Under the pieces are notes generated by a model that ran no database searches, was not told where the DNA came from, and saw nothing but the letters and a program-made list of their open reading frames with translations. Below are positions 7,509 through 15,294 of a DNA stretch of 40,915 nucleotides, piece after piece (the first letter of the stretch is position 1; every line of letters starts with the position of its first letter). The stretch comes from an uncultured Akkermansia sp. (GTDB lineage Bacteria; Verrucomicrobiota; Verrucomicrobiia; Verrucomicrobiales; Akkermansiaceae), in contig CAJGCY010000004.1 of assembly GCA_904501955.1 (NCBI GenBank), positions 1 to 40,915 of the forward strand, read 5' to 3'. Both the position numbers and the translations under genes were made by a program.

Positions 7509-8918
7509 ATGCAGAACGCAGCATCCATCCTCCTTTTATCGCTCAGTTTCCCCACGGCAGAAGCTGAGCCGGCGCCTGTTGCCCCGCCTCCTGCGGTCAT
7601 CTCGCAAGCAGAGGCAAACGAACAAGAGCTTTTGCGCTTGGCAGAAAACTTCAAGGGTGAGGAGAGCATCCCCAAAATGCAGGCGTTGCTGGCGCGAGGA
7701 ACAAACCCGAATGCCACGGACAGCGAGGGAAACACCCCCTTGCTATTGCTCTGCAAAGCACTGGAAATGGATTACCGCTACCGCAACAACCCGCATTATG
7801 CGCAAGCGGTGGACAAAGCGTTTACCCTGCTGCTGAGGAACAGGGCGAGCGCCATGCATGAAAACCGCTATGGGTGCAACGCCGTGTTCTACCTGCAAAG
7901 CAAGCCGGAATTAAAAGCAAAACTCACCGCACAAAAGCTGCTTCCGAAGGAATTGGCAGTGCGCATTCCCTATGAGCCGCTGGCCTTGCGTCGCTACATG
8001 CAGCTGCGCATAGCGCAAGCCAAACACACGACTCACCGAGAGTGCCTCGATTACCTCTCCCGTTGTTACTGCGCACCGGCGTACGCCAGAGTCAAGGAGA
8101 AACTGGACGCTTATTTATCCGCAGAAAGCGGCCGCAATATCCCGGAAGGAGCCATTGCGGACTGCTTGGCATTCTTGCGCTTGGCGAATGAAAAAGAGGC
8201 GAAGGCTTACGTCAACAACCTCGTTTACTGGGAACACGGCGAGCACTTTATTGAGGAAATTCCGACCTTGGTTCTGACCGCGCTGCAAGACACGAACTGG
8301 CCTGTGCGCGCAGACAAGCTGCGCTCCGCCATCAAACAACTGCACCACTTGCTGCCCAAGGAAGGAGAGGAGATGATTTCCTGCAGCGCCGCGCGCCCCA
8401 TGGGTGAGCTGTTAGAATTACTACTCCGCGTGGAGGGAGACAGCGCGCTGGGGCTCATACGCGAGTATTCTGCCAACCGCGATCCGGAATTGGCCTACCT
8501 TGCCTACAAAATTTTATTGCGACGCAAGGGATTACCTGCGCCCGAGCCGCAGGAGCTACAGGCGCGAATGCGATTTTCAGATGACACTGCCCCGGCAAAT
8601 TTAACCCAACAACAGGCGGAGCTGTACACCGCAGCAAAAGTGCACCACGCCATGCGCAATGGCAACATTGAGGGGGTCTCGGCGGATGAATTCCGCCAAG
8701 CACAGCAGTATTTCCGTGCGCAGGGCTTAGAGCAACACGCAACGGCCATTGACATGCTCTTCACTAACGACGAACTGAGCCAAGACCCCTACACCATCCA
8801 AGCCTCGCATCACCGCTACCAAGAGCTGCTCTCCCCCGCGCCCGGTGCCGTCATGGCTCGCAGCATCTTGGAGCACCCGGAAATCCTCAACGGCGCATCG
8901 ACTGCTTCAAAGAAATGA
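7509..8918 (+). CDS. exported ankyrin-like protein of unknown function
   Basis: The protein (469 aa) begins with a short hydrophobic segment, MQNAASILLLSLSFPTAEAE, likely a signal peptide cleaved near AEA. One clear ankyrin unit is seen at about residues 53-90 (ALLARGTNPNATDSEGNTPL). A second, broken unit follows at 105-125. The remaining 340 residues are helical with TPR- or HEAT-like character, but I cannot assign a family. It resembles the protein of 5570 in plan (short N-terminal ankyrin part, long helical tail), which suggests an old duplication. Its stop overlaps the next start (ATGA), so it is translationally coupled to the membrane protein at 8915. Confidence 0.8.
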   Translation: MQNAASILLLSLSFPTAEAEPAPVAPPPAVISQAEANEQELLRLAENFKGEESIPKMQALLARGTNPNATDSEGNTPLLLLCKALEMDYRYRNNPHYAQAVDKAFTLLLRNRASAMHENRYGCNAVFYLQSKPELKAKLTAQKLLPKELAVRIPYEPLALRRYMQLRIAQAKHTTHRECLDYLSRCYCAPAYARVKEKLDAYLSAESGRNIPEGAIADCLAFLRLANEKEAKAYVNNLVYWEHGEHFIEEIPTLVLTALQDTNWPVRADKLRSAIKQLHHLLPKEGEEMISCSAARPMGELLELLLRVEGDSALGLIREYSANRDPELAYLAYKILLRRKGLPAPEPQELQARMRFSDDTAPANLTQQQAELYTAAKVHHAMRNGNIEGVSADEFRQAQQYFRAQGLEQHATAIDMLFTNDELSQDPYTIQASHHRYQELLSPAPGAVMARSILEHPEILNGASTASKK

Positions 8919-10846
8919 TTTTCAAAAAAATCCGCGTTTGGTGGTTTTCACCATGGAAGCTGGCACTTACCCTGTGCGCCTTGGCCTTAGTGGCTACCGT
9001 GCCCATCCTTTTCCCCCTCAGCAGCAACGCAGAAACGCATGCAGACATCCGCAGCGTCTGTGGCTGCATCATCTTACTGAGCACCCTCAGCTCGCTACTC
9101 CACCTCATCTGCAGTTCCGTTTATTATTTTCTGAAGTTGCAGAACATGCGCGCCCTCGGTCAAATCATGACTTGGGCGGCTCTGTGGTGTGGTGCCATCC
9201 TCATCTTCACCAGGTTGGCAGAAATTGCGGACATTCCGTCCCCGTACCAAGAACAGCAGGCGGAACACATCCAACAAACGGACGAATTGCACAATGCGGA
9301 GGATTTTCCGGCAGGGCCTGCAGCGCTCAGCTGCGCCATCGACCCGTCTTCGTTCTCCGCGACCCAGCTCATCCACGTACCGCATATTGCTCAGTTAGAG
9401 CAAGAACACCCCGAGCTGCTGGAGCAATACCTCAGCACCTCGGGGCGCTGGGCGTTCGCCACGAACGATGACACCTTTTACACAAAGCCGGGGCATTTGG
9501 TCTTGGTGACACCGACGGACGGCGGTGTCCCGGGGTTGGTGCACGCTTCTTTCCGCACGGTGACAGCAGGCTCACCCCTGCCGGACGGATATTTGGAGCT
9601 CACCCCCGGAGCCACCTTCCCCACAACCGGAACGGCGGGTGAAAAAAACACACCGGATTTGGCCATAGATTTGGGCAGCAAACGCTACCTACTTTTGGCA
9701 TGGCGCGGAGTAAACAACAGAGGAACAGCTTTCAAGGCAATAAACGCAGCGCTTGCTGCCATTGATGCAGAGCTTGCCCCCTTAGCAAAAAAGCCGGAGA
9801 CTGCTACCATCTCAAAAATGATTCGCGGAGCCGTCAAAATTTCAGGTACAGCGCCCATTTTGCATCTCTCTGAATTAACGCCGCGCTTCGGTATATATCA
9901 GGCGGAGTTTTTCGCGAATCCGGGGCAAAAAGGAACATTCATCATCGTCATTCGTGACCTGAAATCCGGCCAATCCTTGCATGTGTTTTCCATGGAGGCC
10001 CTCTACTCCGAAAACAAGAACGAACTCTTCAGGCATGATATACCGGCACATATCACACACCCACATGGGTACACTCACATGGGGTATGTTCCGAAAGAAT
10101 TTGCCCCAAACGCCCCCTTCTTCATCATGAAGGAGGGCGATTTTCACCAATACTTCGGTGTTTCCGTGGAGGTTCATTTCTCTGCAGCCGGCTCAGATGG
10201 AGCGGTGACAAAATGCATCATTCGCCGCTGTTTCAACGTGCATGCATACGAAGCAGCAACCACGGCACCGCAGCCATCCACGGCGATTGAGCCATCCTTG
10301 TCCCCGTCCGCAACTCCTCCCACAGTAAACGTGGAGGATGACCATGACATCTCAGATGAGGCACCCGCACAGGAGCCCGCTACAGAGTCAGAGCCCCAGC
10401 AGCAACCCGCGCAGGAGCCCACCACAGAGCCCGAGCCCCAGCAGCAACCGGCAGAGGAGCCCGCCACGGAGCCCGAGCCCCAGCAGCAACCGGCAGAGGA
10501 GCCCGCCACGGAGCCAGAACCTCAGCAGCAACCCGCGCAGGAGCCCGCCACGGAGCCAGAGCCCCAGCAGCAACCCGCGCAGGAGCCCACCACGGAGCCC
10601 GAACCCCAACAGCAACCCGCGCAGGAGCCCGCCACAGAGCCAGAGCCCCAGCAGCAACCCTCGCAGGAGCCCGCCACGGAGCCCGAGCCTCAGCAGCAAC
10701 CCGCGCAGGAGCCCACCACGGAGCCCGAGCCCCAGCAGCAACCCGCGCAGGAGCCCGCCACGGAGCCAGAGCCCCAGCAGCAACCGGCAGAGGAGCCCAC
10801 CACTGAGCCAGCGCCTGAGCAAGAAGCTCAAGCCATCTCACAATAG
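8915..10846 (+). CDS. membrane protein with 14-residue Pro/Glu/Gln repeat tail
   Basis: Residues 1-105 hold about three transmembrane helices (near 13-34, 47-72 and 82-102). Residues 110-450 form a soluble, mainly beta-like domain with no family I recognise. From residue 486 to near the end there are ten copies of a 14-residue unit of the form QEPATEPEPQQQPA plus one degenerate copy. This strongly acidic, proline-rich tail should be extended and disordered, like a periplasm-spanning or wall-spanning linker. The gene starts inside the stop codon of the preceding ankyrin-like gene (ATGA overlap), so the two are probably made together and may form a complex. Reading frame is intact through the repeats. 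Confidence 0.8.
   Translation: MIFKKIRVWWFSPWKLALTLCALALVATVPILFPLSSNAETHADIRSVCGCIILLSTLSSLLHLICSSVYYFLKLQNMRALGQIMTWAALWCGAILIFTRLAEIADIPSPYQEQQAEHIQQTDELHNAEDFPAGPAALSCAIDPSSFSATQLIHVPHIAQLEQEHPELLEQYLSTSGRWAFATNDDTFYTKPGHLVLVTPTDGGVPGLVHASFRTVTAGSPLPDGYLELTPGATFPTTGTAGEKNTPDLAIDLGSKRYLLLAWRGVNNRGTAFKAINAALAAIDAELAPLAKKPETATISKMIRGAVKISGTAPILHLSELTPRFGIYQAEFFANPGQKGTFIIVIRDLKSGQSLHVFSMEALYSENKNELFRHDIPAHITHPHGYTHMGYVPKEFAPNAPFFIMKEGDFHQYFGVSVEVHFSAAGSDGAVTKCIIRRCFNVHAYEAATTAPQPSTAIEPSLSPSATPPTVNVEDDHDISDEAPAQEPATESEPQQQPAQEPTTEPEPQQQPAEEPATEPEPQQQPAEEPATEPEPQQQPAQEPATEPEPQQQPAQEPTTEPEPQQQPAQEPATEPEPQQQPSQEPATEPEPQQQPAQEPTTEPEPQQQPAQEPATEPEPQQQPAEEPTTEPAPEQEAQAISQ
10370..10831 (+). repeat. 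42-bp in-frame tandem repeat
   Basis: Ten near-identical 42-bp units (10370-10789) and one degenerate unit (10790-10831) encode the 14-residue repeat of the membrane protein. Units differ at a few fixed sites (GCC/ACC, CAG/GAG, CCC/CCA), consistent with expansion by slippage or unequal crossing-over. Since 42 is a multiple of three, copy-number change keeps the frame. Confidence 0.95.
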
Positions 10847-10893
10847 CCGTTTTCGTATAGGTAAAGACTAACGGAGGCGTACAAAATTGAGAA

Positions 10894-10921
10894 TTGACAA
10901 ATAGACAGAATATGGCAGAAT
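10894..10921 (+). promoter_or_regulatory. possible promoter of the metzincin-like protease gene
   Basis: Perfect TTGACA at 10894-10899, then a weak -10 candidate CAGAAT (10916-10921) at 16 nt, ending 9 nt before the ATG at 10931. The position fits the window's pattern of promoters right next to start codons, but the -10 box is poor. Confidence 0.35.
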
Positions 10922-10930
10922 GGTGGCTGT

Positions 10931-12157
10931 ATGCAAAAGAGCACACTTTACACCATGATAGCGACGGCAGCTTTTGCGCTGAACGCAGCGGGCGCCGTAC
11001 CGGAACACTTCCAACCGAGAGCCAAAGAACTACTGGCGGACAGCATTGAATTGGAAGAGAACGCGTACGACCTGAACGTCGTGTACTTTGTGGGCAATGA
11101 TATGGAACCCACCGCAGACTACGAGCGCCGCCTGAGCGAGCTGTTGCTCTACTTGCAGCAATACTACGGTAAAGAAATGGCTCGCAACGGCTACGGCAAG
11201 CACTCCTTCGGGCTGCAGCTCAAGGAGAACGGCAACGTGAACATCATCCTTATCCGTGGCAAGCTGGCACACAAAGATTATAAGTACGGCACCGGTCACG
11301 GCCCCTGTCTGCAAGAGGTGAACGCTTGGTTCGATGCCCACCCCGGCAGCCGCCGCAGCAAGCACACCTTCATCATCATGCCCACGTGGCAGGATGAGGG
11401 GTACAACGACAAGAACCCCGGTGGCGTACCCTTCTACGGCTACGGGCGCGATTGCTTTGCGCTGGACTACACGGACTTCGACATCAAGCACCTAGGGCAG
11501 CCAACCAAGGAGGGCAAATTGCTCACCAAGTGGTACGGAGGCTTTGCCCATGAGCTGGGTCACGGCATGAACCTGCCGCACAACAACGGCACCATCAGCA
11601 TGAATAAGGAGCTCGGCACCCCGCTGATGGGCAGTGGCAACTACACCTTCGGGCTGCGCCCCACGTACCTCACCCCCGCCTCATGCGCCATCCTCTCCCA
11701 CACGCAGATTTTCGTGACTCCGGAAAAAGCAGAGAGCGTAGAGGCTCAATACGGACCGTACTACACACAGGAGAAGGAACCGACCATCCACAGCGCAAGC
11801 TTCAAACAAGAAGGTGACGAGCTGGTGCTCCGAATTAAAGTAGGTAGAGAAGTAGCCGGCATCAACGCCTACCTGCAAGACCCGCCTTATGCCGTGAATC
11901 AGGACTACGAGGCTGTGGCCTTCACCTGCAAACCCTTAGGTAAATACAAGGACGGCAAACAAGTCGCCTTCTTCAACATGCCCCTCAATGAGCTGGGGGG
12001 ATTGAACCACCTCAAGGGCGGCGAAATGGAGCTGGGTATCCTCATCCAAACGAAGGAGGGCACGCGCTTCCGCTGGAAGATACCCTTCGACCTCAGTAAG
12101 CAGCCCGTAGGCAGCGAGATTCCGCTCGGCAAGCCAGTTCTGCATAAAGGGTACTGA
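10931..12157 (+). CDS. secreted metzincin-like zinc metalloprotease
   Basis: An N-terminal signal peptide (residues 1-22, ending AGA) directs export. The zinc motif is HELGHGMNLPH, with H207, E208, H211 and H217. This is the extended HExxHxxxxxH pattern of metzincins, followed by a candidate Met-turn at Met233 (PLMGSGNY). The usual Gly at position 8 of the motif is Asn here. The pre-motif part (30-200) resembles a protease pro/N-lobe with strands. The last 130 residues look like a beta-sandwich accessory domain (ending KPVLHKGY). I cannot place it in a named MEROPS family with confidence. Next to a ROK sugar kinase and in a window with a GH20 enzyme, a role in degrading glycoproteins is plausible but inferred. 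Confidence 0.8.
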   Translation: MQKSTLYTMIATAAFALNAAGAVPEHFQPRAKELLADSIELEENAYDLNVVYFVGNDMEPTADYERRLSELLLYLQQYYGKEMARNGYGKHSFGLQLKENGNVNIILIRGKLAHKDYKYGTGHGPCLQEVNAWFDAHPGSRRSKHTFIIMPTWQDEGYNDKNPGGVPFYGYGRDCFALDYTDFDIKHLGQPTKEGKLLTKWYGGFAHELGHGMNLPHNNGTISMNKELGTPLMGSGNYTFGLRPTYLTPASCAILSHTQIFVTPEKAESVEAQYGPYYTQEKEPTIHSASFKQEGDELVLRIKVGREVAGINAYLQDPPYAVNQDYEAVAFTCKPLGKYKDGKQVAFFNMPLNELGGLNHLKGGEMELGILIQTKEGTRFRWKIPFDLSKQPVGSEIPLGKPVLHKGY

Positions 12158-12183
12158 TACACACCGAACCTAGAGGAGCAGTC

Positions 12184-13137
12184 ATGACGGAAGTAAGCAA
12201 AAGCATCGCCGTGGACTTCGGCGGAACGAGCATCAAAATAGCAGTCACACAAGGCACGGAGATTTTGCAGAAAGCAGCCCCCCTGCCCACAGCCGCTTAT
12301 GACAGCCCCAAAGCCATTATGGAGGCCATGTGCGCCACCATAGCGGAACTATTGCACACCCACCCGCAAGCCACAGCCATCGGGCTCGGCATGCCCGGGT
12401 GGGTGGACTTTTACCGAGGGGTGCTCTACCAGCTCACCAATGTGCCCGTGTGGGACAAGCAGGAGCCCGTACGCGAGGTAATGGAGCAAGCATTGGGCTT
12501 ACCCGTAGTGCTGGATAATGACGCCAACTGCATGGCCTACGCGGAGTGGCAAGCAGGTGCGGGTAAAGGACTGGAGAGCATGGTATGCCTCACCCTCGGC
12601 ACGGGTATAGGCGGGGGCATCATCATTCACAACCGCATGCTGCGCGGGCGCAATGTATCCTGTGCCGAGCTGGGACAAACCAGCATACACTACGACGGTA
12701 GAATGGGTCCGTTCGGCAACCGTGGCGCGGTGGAGGAATACATCGGCAACAATGAGTTCGCGGCTGATGCCGCTGCAGCCTACACCGCTGCGGGCATCCC
12801 CCGCCAAGCTCAGGAATGCGCACCGCACCTGCTGGCACAGGCTGCCCTCCGCGGGGATGCCCTTGCGCTGCAGCAATTCCGGAATTACGCGGAGAAACTG
12901 GCATGCCTCATCATGAACCTTACCTACGCCCTCGTGCCTGAGGCAATCATCATCGGGGGAGGAGTAGCGCAAGCCGGAGACTTGCTCTTTACCCCCCTGC
13001 GCCAAGCATTGAAAAAACAACTTTTCCCGGTTCATTATGATGCCATGCGCTTGCTGCCGGCTCACTTCGGGGCGGATTCCGGGCTCATCGGCGCCGGACT
13101 GATGGCTGTAGACTATGCGCACGGCAAATTATTTTGA
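12184..13137 (+). CDS. ROK-family sugar kinase lacking the zinc-site cysteines
   Basis: ROK proteins phosphorylate glucose, N-acetylglucosamine, N-acetylmannosamine or allose, or act as repressors. This 317-aa protein has no DNA-binding domain, so it is of the kinase type. Seen: phosphate-1 motif DFGGTSIK (11-18), catalytic-region LDNDAN (110-115), phosphate-2 LTLGTGIGGG (137-145) and the adenosine motif AIIIGGGVAQ. The ROK hallmark CxCGxxGC zinc site is absent: the region reads AELGQ then MGPFGNRGAVEEY, with all cysteines and the zinc His replaced. A good ribosome-binding site (GAGGAG, 2-nt short of 12180) precedes the ATG. It is downstream of the protease by 26 nt and possibly co-transcribed. 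Confidence 0.85.
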   Translation: MTEVSKSIAVDFGGTSIKIAVTQGTEILQKAAPLPTAAYDSPKAIMEAMCATIAELLHTHPQATAIGLGMPGWVDFYRGVLYQLTNVPVWDKQEPVREVMEQALGLPVVLDNDANCMAYAEWQAGAGKGLESMVCLTLGTGIGGGIIIHNRMLRGRNVSCAELGQTSIHYDGRMGPFGNRGAVEEYIGNNEFAADAAAAYTAAGIPRQAQECAPHLLAQAALRGDALALQQFRNYAEKLACLIMNLTYALVPEAIIIGGGVAQAGDLLFTPLRQALKKQLFPVHYDAMRLLPAHFGADSGLIGAGLMAVDYAHGKLF

Positions 13138-13185
13138 CAGGAATTTGAACACTCTCCCACCTAACAGGGTCTAACATCTAGGAAC

Positions 13186-14997
13186 ATGGACACAAATCAC
13201 CCCTCAGAACCAAGTAAAGCTGAGTCATCGCAGGCCGTGAAAACAAATATACCACCTGCGCCACTCATCACCATCCCCATTGAGCCGAAGAAAGCTCAGC
13301 TTCCGCCGGTACCAAACATCCCCCCCGTTCCCACGGTAGAGGAGAAACCCGCCGTATTTCCTGTGCGGAACAATCAGCCCGTAGAGGTGCCGATGCCGCC
13401 AATTCCACCCCAAAAAACGGCAGTACCCTGCCCGCTCCCGGCCATACCGCCGGCCATTAAGATAAAGTCGCCCCAATGGTGGCGCTTGGGCTGGATTCCG
13501 GCGCTGGCTCTCATCATGGCAGCCGCCATCGGTGATTTACTGTCATTCACAAACAACGGCATCGGTATGGCCGCCGGGATAGCCTGTGTCCTCCTGACGC
13601 AGGCCTTTAACCTGCTGCGCAAAGACCTCACCACCGGTGAGATCTGTTTCGTCAGTGGCTTAGGGCTCATCGGCGGTGTTGCTTGTGTTGCCTCCGGCTC
13701 CGGCTGGGCTGTGGTAAGTTGCATACTGTTGCCTTTGTTCATCATCATGTTGCCGAGCTCAGAGGCAGAAGCCCCGGAACCCAACGTGCGTTACCGCAAC
13801 TGGTGGTCATACTGGACCACGCGCCATACGGCGAAAAAAAGCAAGGACAGCAATAAAAAGGTGGAAAAAACGCGTTTTGGCACCTATATTCTCTGCGCCT
13901 TGGTGTGCTTGGCCATCTTCGTTGTTTTCATCCGCATCTTTGCTGCCGGCAACCCGGTGGTAGACTTAGTGTGGACGAGCATTGTGAACGCTTGGAAACA
14001 AGCCATGGAGTACCTCAACCTCTGCTGGGAGCACCTCACCCACGCCATTTTCTGGGTTTTGGGTATCCTAGCATTCGGCGTTTACACCATCCGACGCCCC
14101 TCTCTTTCCGCAACAGCACCGGCAGCAAAGCCCCTGCGCGTCACTCCGGAATACAGTTTCCCCTTCATCTCGTTCAGCATTTTGTTGGGGCTCAACCTCG
14201 CGTTCTTGGTCGTTACCTCCACGGATATCGCCTTCCTGTGGCTGCACAATATCCCGGAAGGGATTTCGCATACGGAATATCTGTATGAGGGCGCAGCCTC
14301 CATCACCACGGCATCGGTATTGGCCTCTATCGTGCTCTTACTCTTATTCTTACCGGGCAGCATGGCGAAGCGCTCCGGCGCAGCCCGATTCCTGGCTTAC
14401 CTGTTGATATTGCAGACCTTGCTGCTTGCAGCCAGCGTATACCTGCGCCTGTACAACTTGATAGAGGCGATGGGCTTTACCCTCCGCCGTATTGCAGCAG
14501 CTGAGGTGATGGTGCTGGGCATCATCGGCATCATCATTTTGTTGCTCTACATTGCGTGCTGCAAGAATTTCCGCCGCTACGTCAAGATTTGCATGGGTAC
14601 AGCCGTGCTGCTCATCGTTGCGCAAAGCATTGTGCCGCCATCACGCATGGTGGGTGAGCTCAACATGCACTATTATGAGTCTCACCCCCACTGGAAATTC
14701 ACTGCAAGCGATTTCAAGTTCACGAGCAATCGCAAACACATTGAGGAGAACCTGCCGTTTGCTCTCTTCATCTACAGGATGGATCCCTCCCCGTGGTTTG
14801 CAAGCCAACTCACCACAGCGGCAGAGGAACTGATATATTGTAAGGGTAACGAGGATAGAACATGGCACAACAACAACCTCCGTTTGCAGCAAGACCTCCG
14901 AGCCGCGGAAGAAATCTTAAATGATGCCTCCATTGCTGAAGAAGCGGAGCGAGCAAACCAATATGAGGAGCAACGTGGCTCGTATTTCATTCGCTGA
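13186..14997 (+). CDS. DUF4173-like polytopic membrane protein with proline-rich N-terminus
   Basis: The protein is 603 aa. Residues 1-95 are proline-rich with PPxP repeats and probably disordered. Around 10 hydrophobic helices lie between about 100 and 490. The stretch from about 320 to 480 matches the pattern I know from the DUF4173 family: N-x-x-FL then TDIAFLW, a G-I-S-H-T-E-Y-L-Y-E-G-A box, and an ALR-like RLYNLIEAMGFTLRR. Function of that family is not established. The C-terminal 110 residues are soluble and acidic with a coiled tendency. It seems monocistronic, with a terminator hairpin 35 nt after the stop. A TAACAT box 8 nt before the ATG may be its -10, but no good -35 goes with it. 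Confidence 0.75.
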   Translation: MDTNHPSEPSKAESSQAVKTNIPPAPLITIPIEPKKAQLPPVPNIPPVPTVEEKPAVFPVRNNQPVEVPMPPIPPQKTAVPCPLPAIPPAIKIKSPQWWRLGWIPALALIMAAAIGDLLSFTNNGIGMAAGIACVLLTQAFNLLRKDLTTGEICFVSGLGLIGGVACVASGSGWAVVSCILLPLFIIMLPSSEAEAPEPNVRYRNWWSYWTTRHTAKKSKDSNKKVEKTRFGTYILCALVCLAIFVVFIRIFAAGNPVVDLVWTSIVNAWKQAMEYLNLCWEHLTHAIFWVLGILAFGVYTIRRPSLSATAPAAKPLRVTPEYSFPFISFSILLGLNLAFLVVTSTDIAFLWLHNIPEGISHTEYLYEGAASITTASVLASIVLLLLFLPGSMAKRSGAARFLAYLLILQTLLLAASVYLRLYNLIEAMGFTLRRIAAAEVMVLGIIGIIILLLYIACCKNFRRYVKICMGTAVLLIVAQSIVPPSRMVGELNMHYYESHPHWKFTASDFKFTSNRKHIEENLPFALFIYRMDPSPWFASQLTTAAEELIYCKGNEDRTWHNNNLRLQQDLRAAEEILNDASIAEEAERANQYEEQRGSYFIR

Positions 14998-15031
14998 AGC
15001 CACCACCCATTCTCGCTGAAAAAGCGTACCG

Positions 15032-15066
15032 AAATGCCGCAAATGCTACATGCGTTTGCGGCATTT
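15032..15066. terminator. hairpin terminator after the DUF4173-like gene
   Basis: A perfect 12-bp stem pairs AAATGCCGCAAA (15032-15043) with TTTGCGGCATTT (15055-15066) around an 11-base loop. The stem's own A and T ends could serve either direction. It lies 35 nt past the plus-strand stop. Confidence 0.65.
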
Positions 15067-15110
15067 TCGCATCAGGGATGCAAATACGGCTATCAACCGG
15101 TAATTACGCA

Positions 15111-15250
15111 GATAAATCGGAATTTGGAGAAAAGATTGCGAGCCGTAGGCGAGCCTAAAATTTAAGCCCCGCAAAGCGGGGCTTCGAATTCCGCTCGCTT
15201 ACGCTCGCAAAATTTCCCTACCATCTCACTCCTTCAAATTCCGATTTATC
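15111..15250. repeat. 140-bp nested palindromic element with 16-bp perfect inverted ends (copy 2)
   Basis: GATAAATCGGAATTTG (15111-15126) is the exact reverse complement of 15235-15250. Inside, GCGAGCCGTAGGCGAGC (15138-15154) pairs imperfectly with GCTCGCTTACGCTCGC (15193-15208). At the centre, AAGCCCCGC (15164-15172) and GCGGGGCTT (15176-15184) form a perfect 9-bp stem with an AAA loop. The right half recurs at 127-195. There is no coding frame inside. This looks like a REP/REPIN- or MITE-like non-autonomous repeat. It fills most of the gap between 14998 and 15294. Confidence 0.75.
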
Positions 15251-15294
15251 GAACACGAAACATTAGCCTCCATTCCGCGCAATGCCTCCGGCGA

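Noticed and set aside
10370..10831. CRISPR-like array of short repeats
   Set aside because: Units are directly adjacent, with no unique spacers, in frame with an intact gene.
13135..13177. TTGACA-like and TAACAT boxes before the DUF4173-like gene
   Set aside because: The boxes are too far apart for one promoter, so only the TAACAT near the ATG is mentioned as a possible -10.
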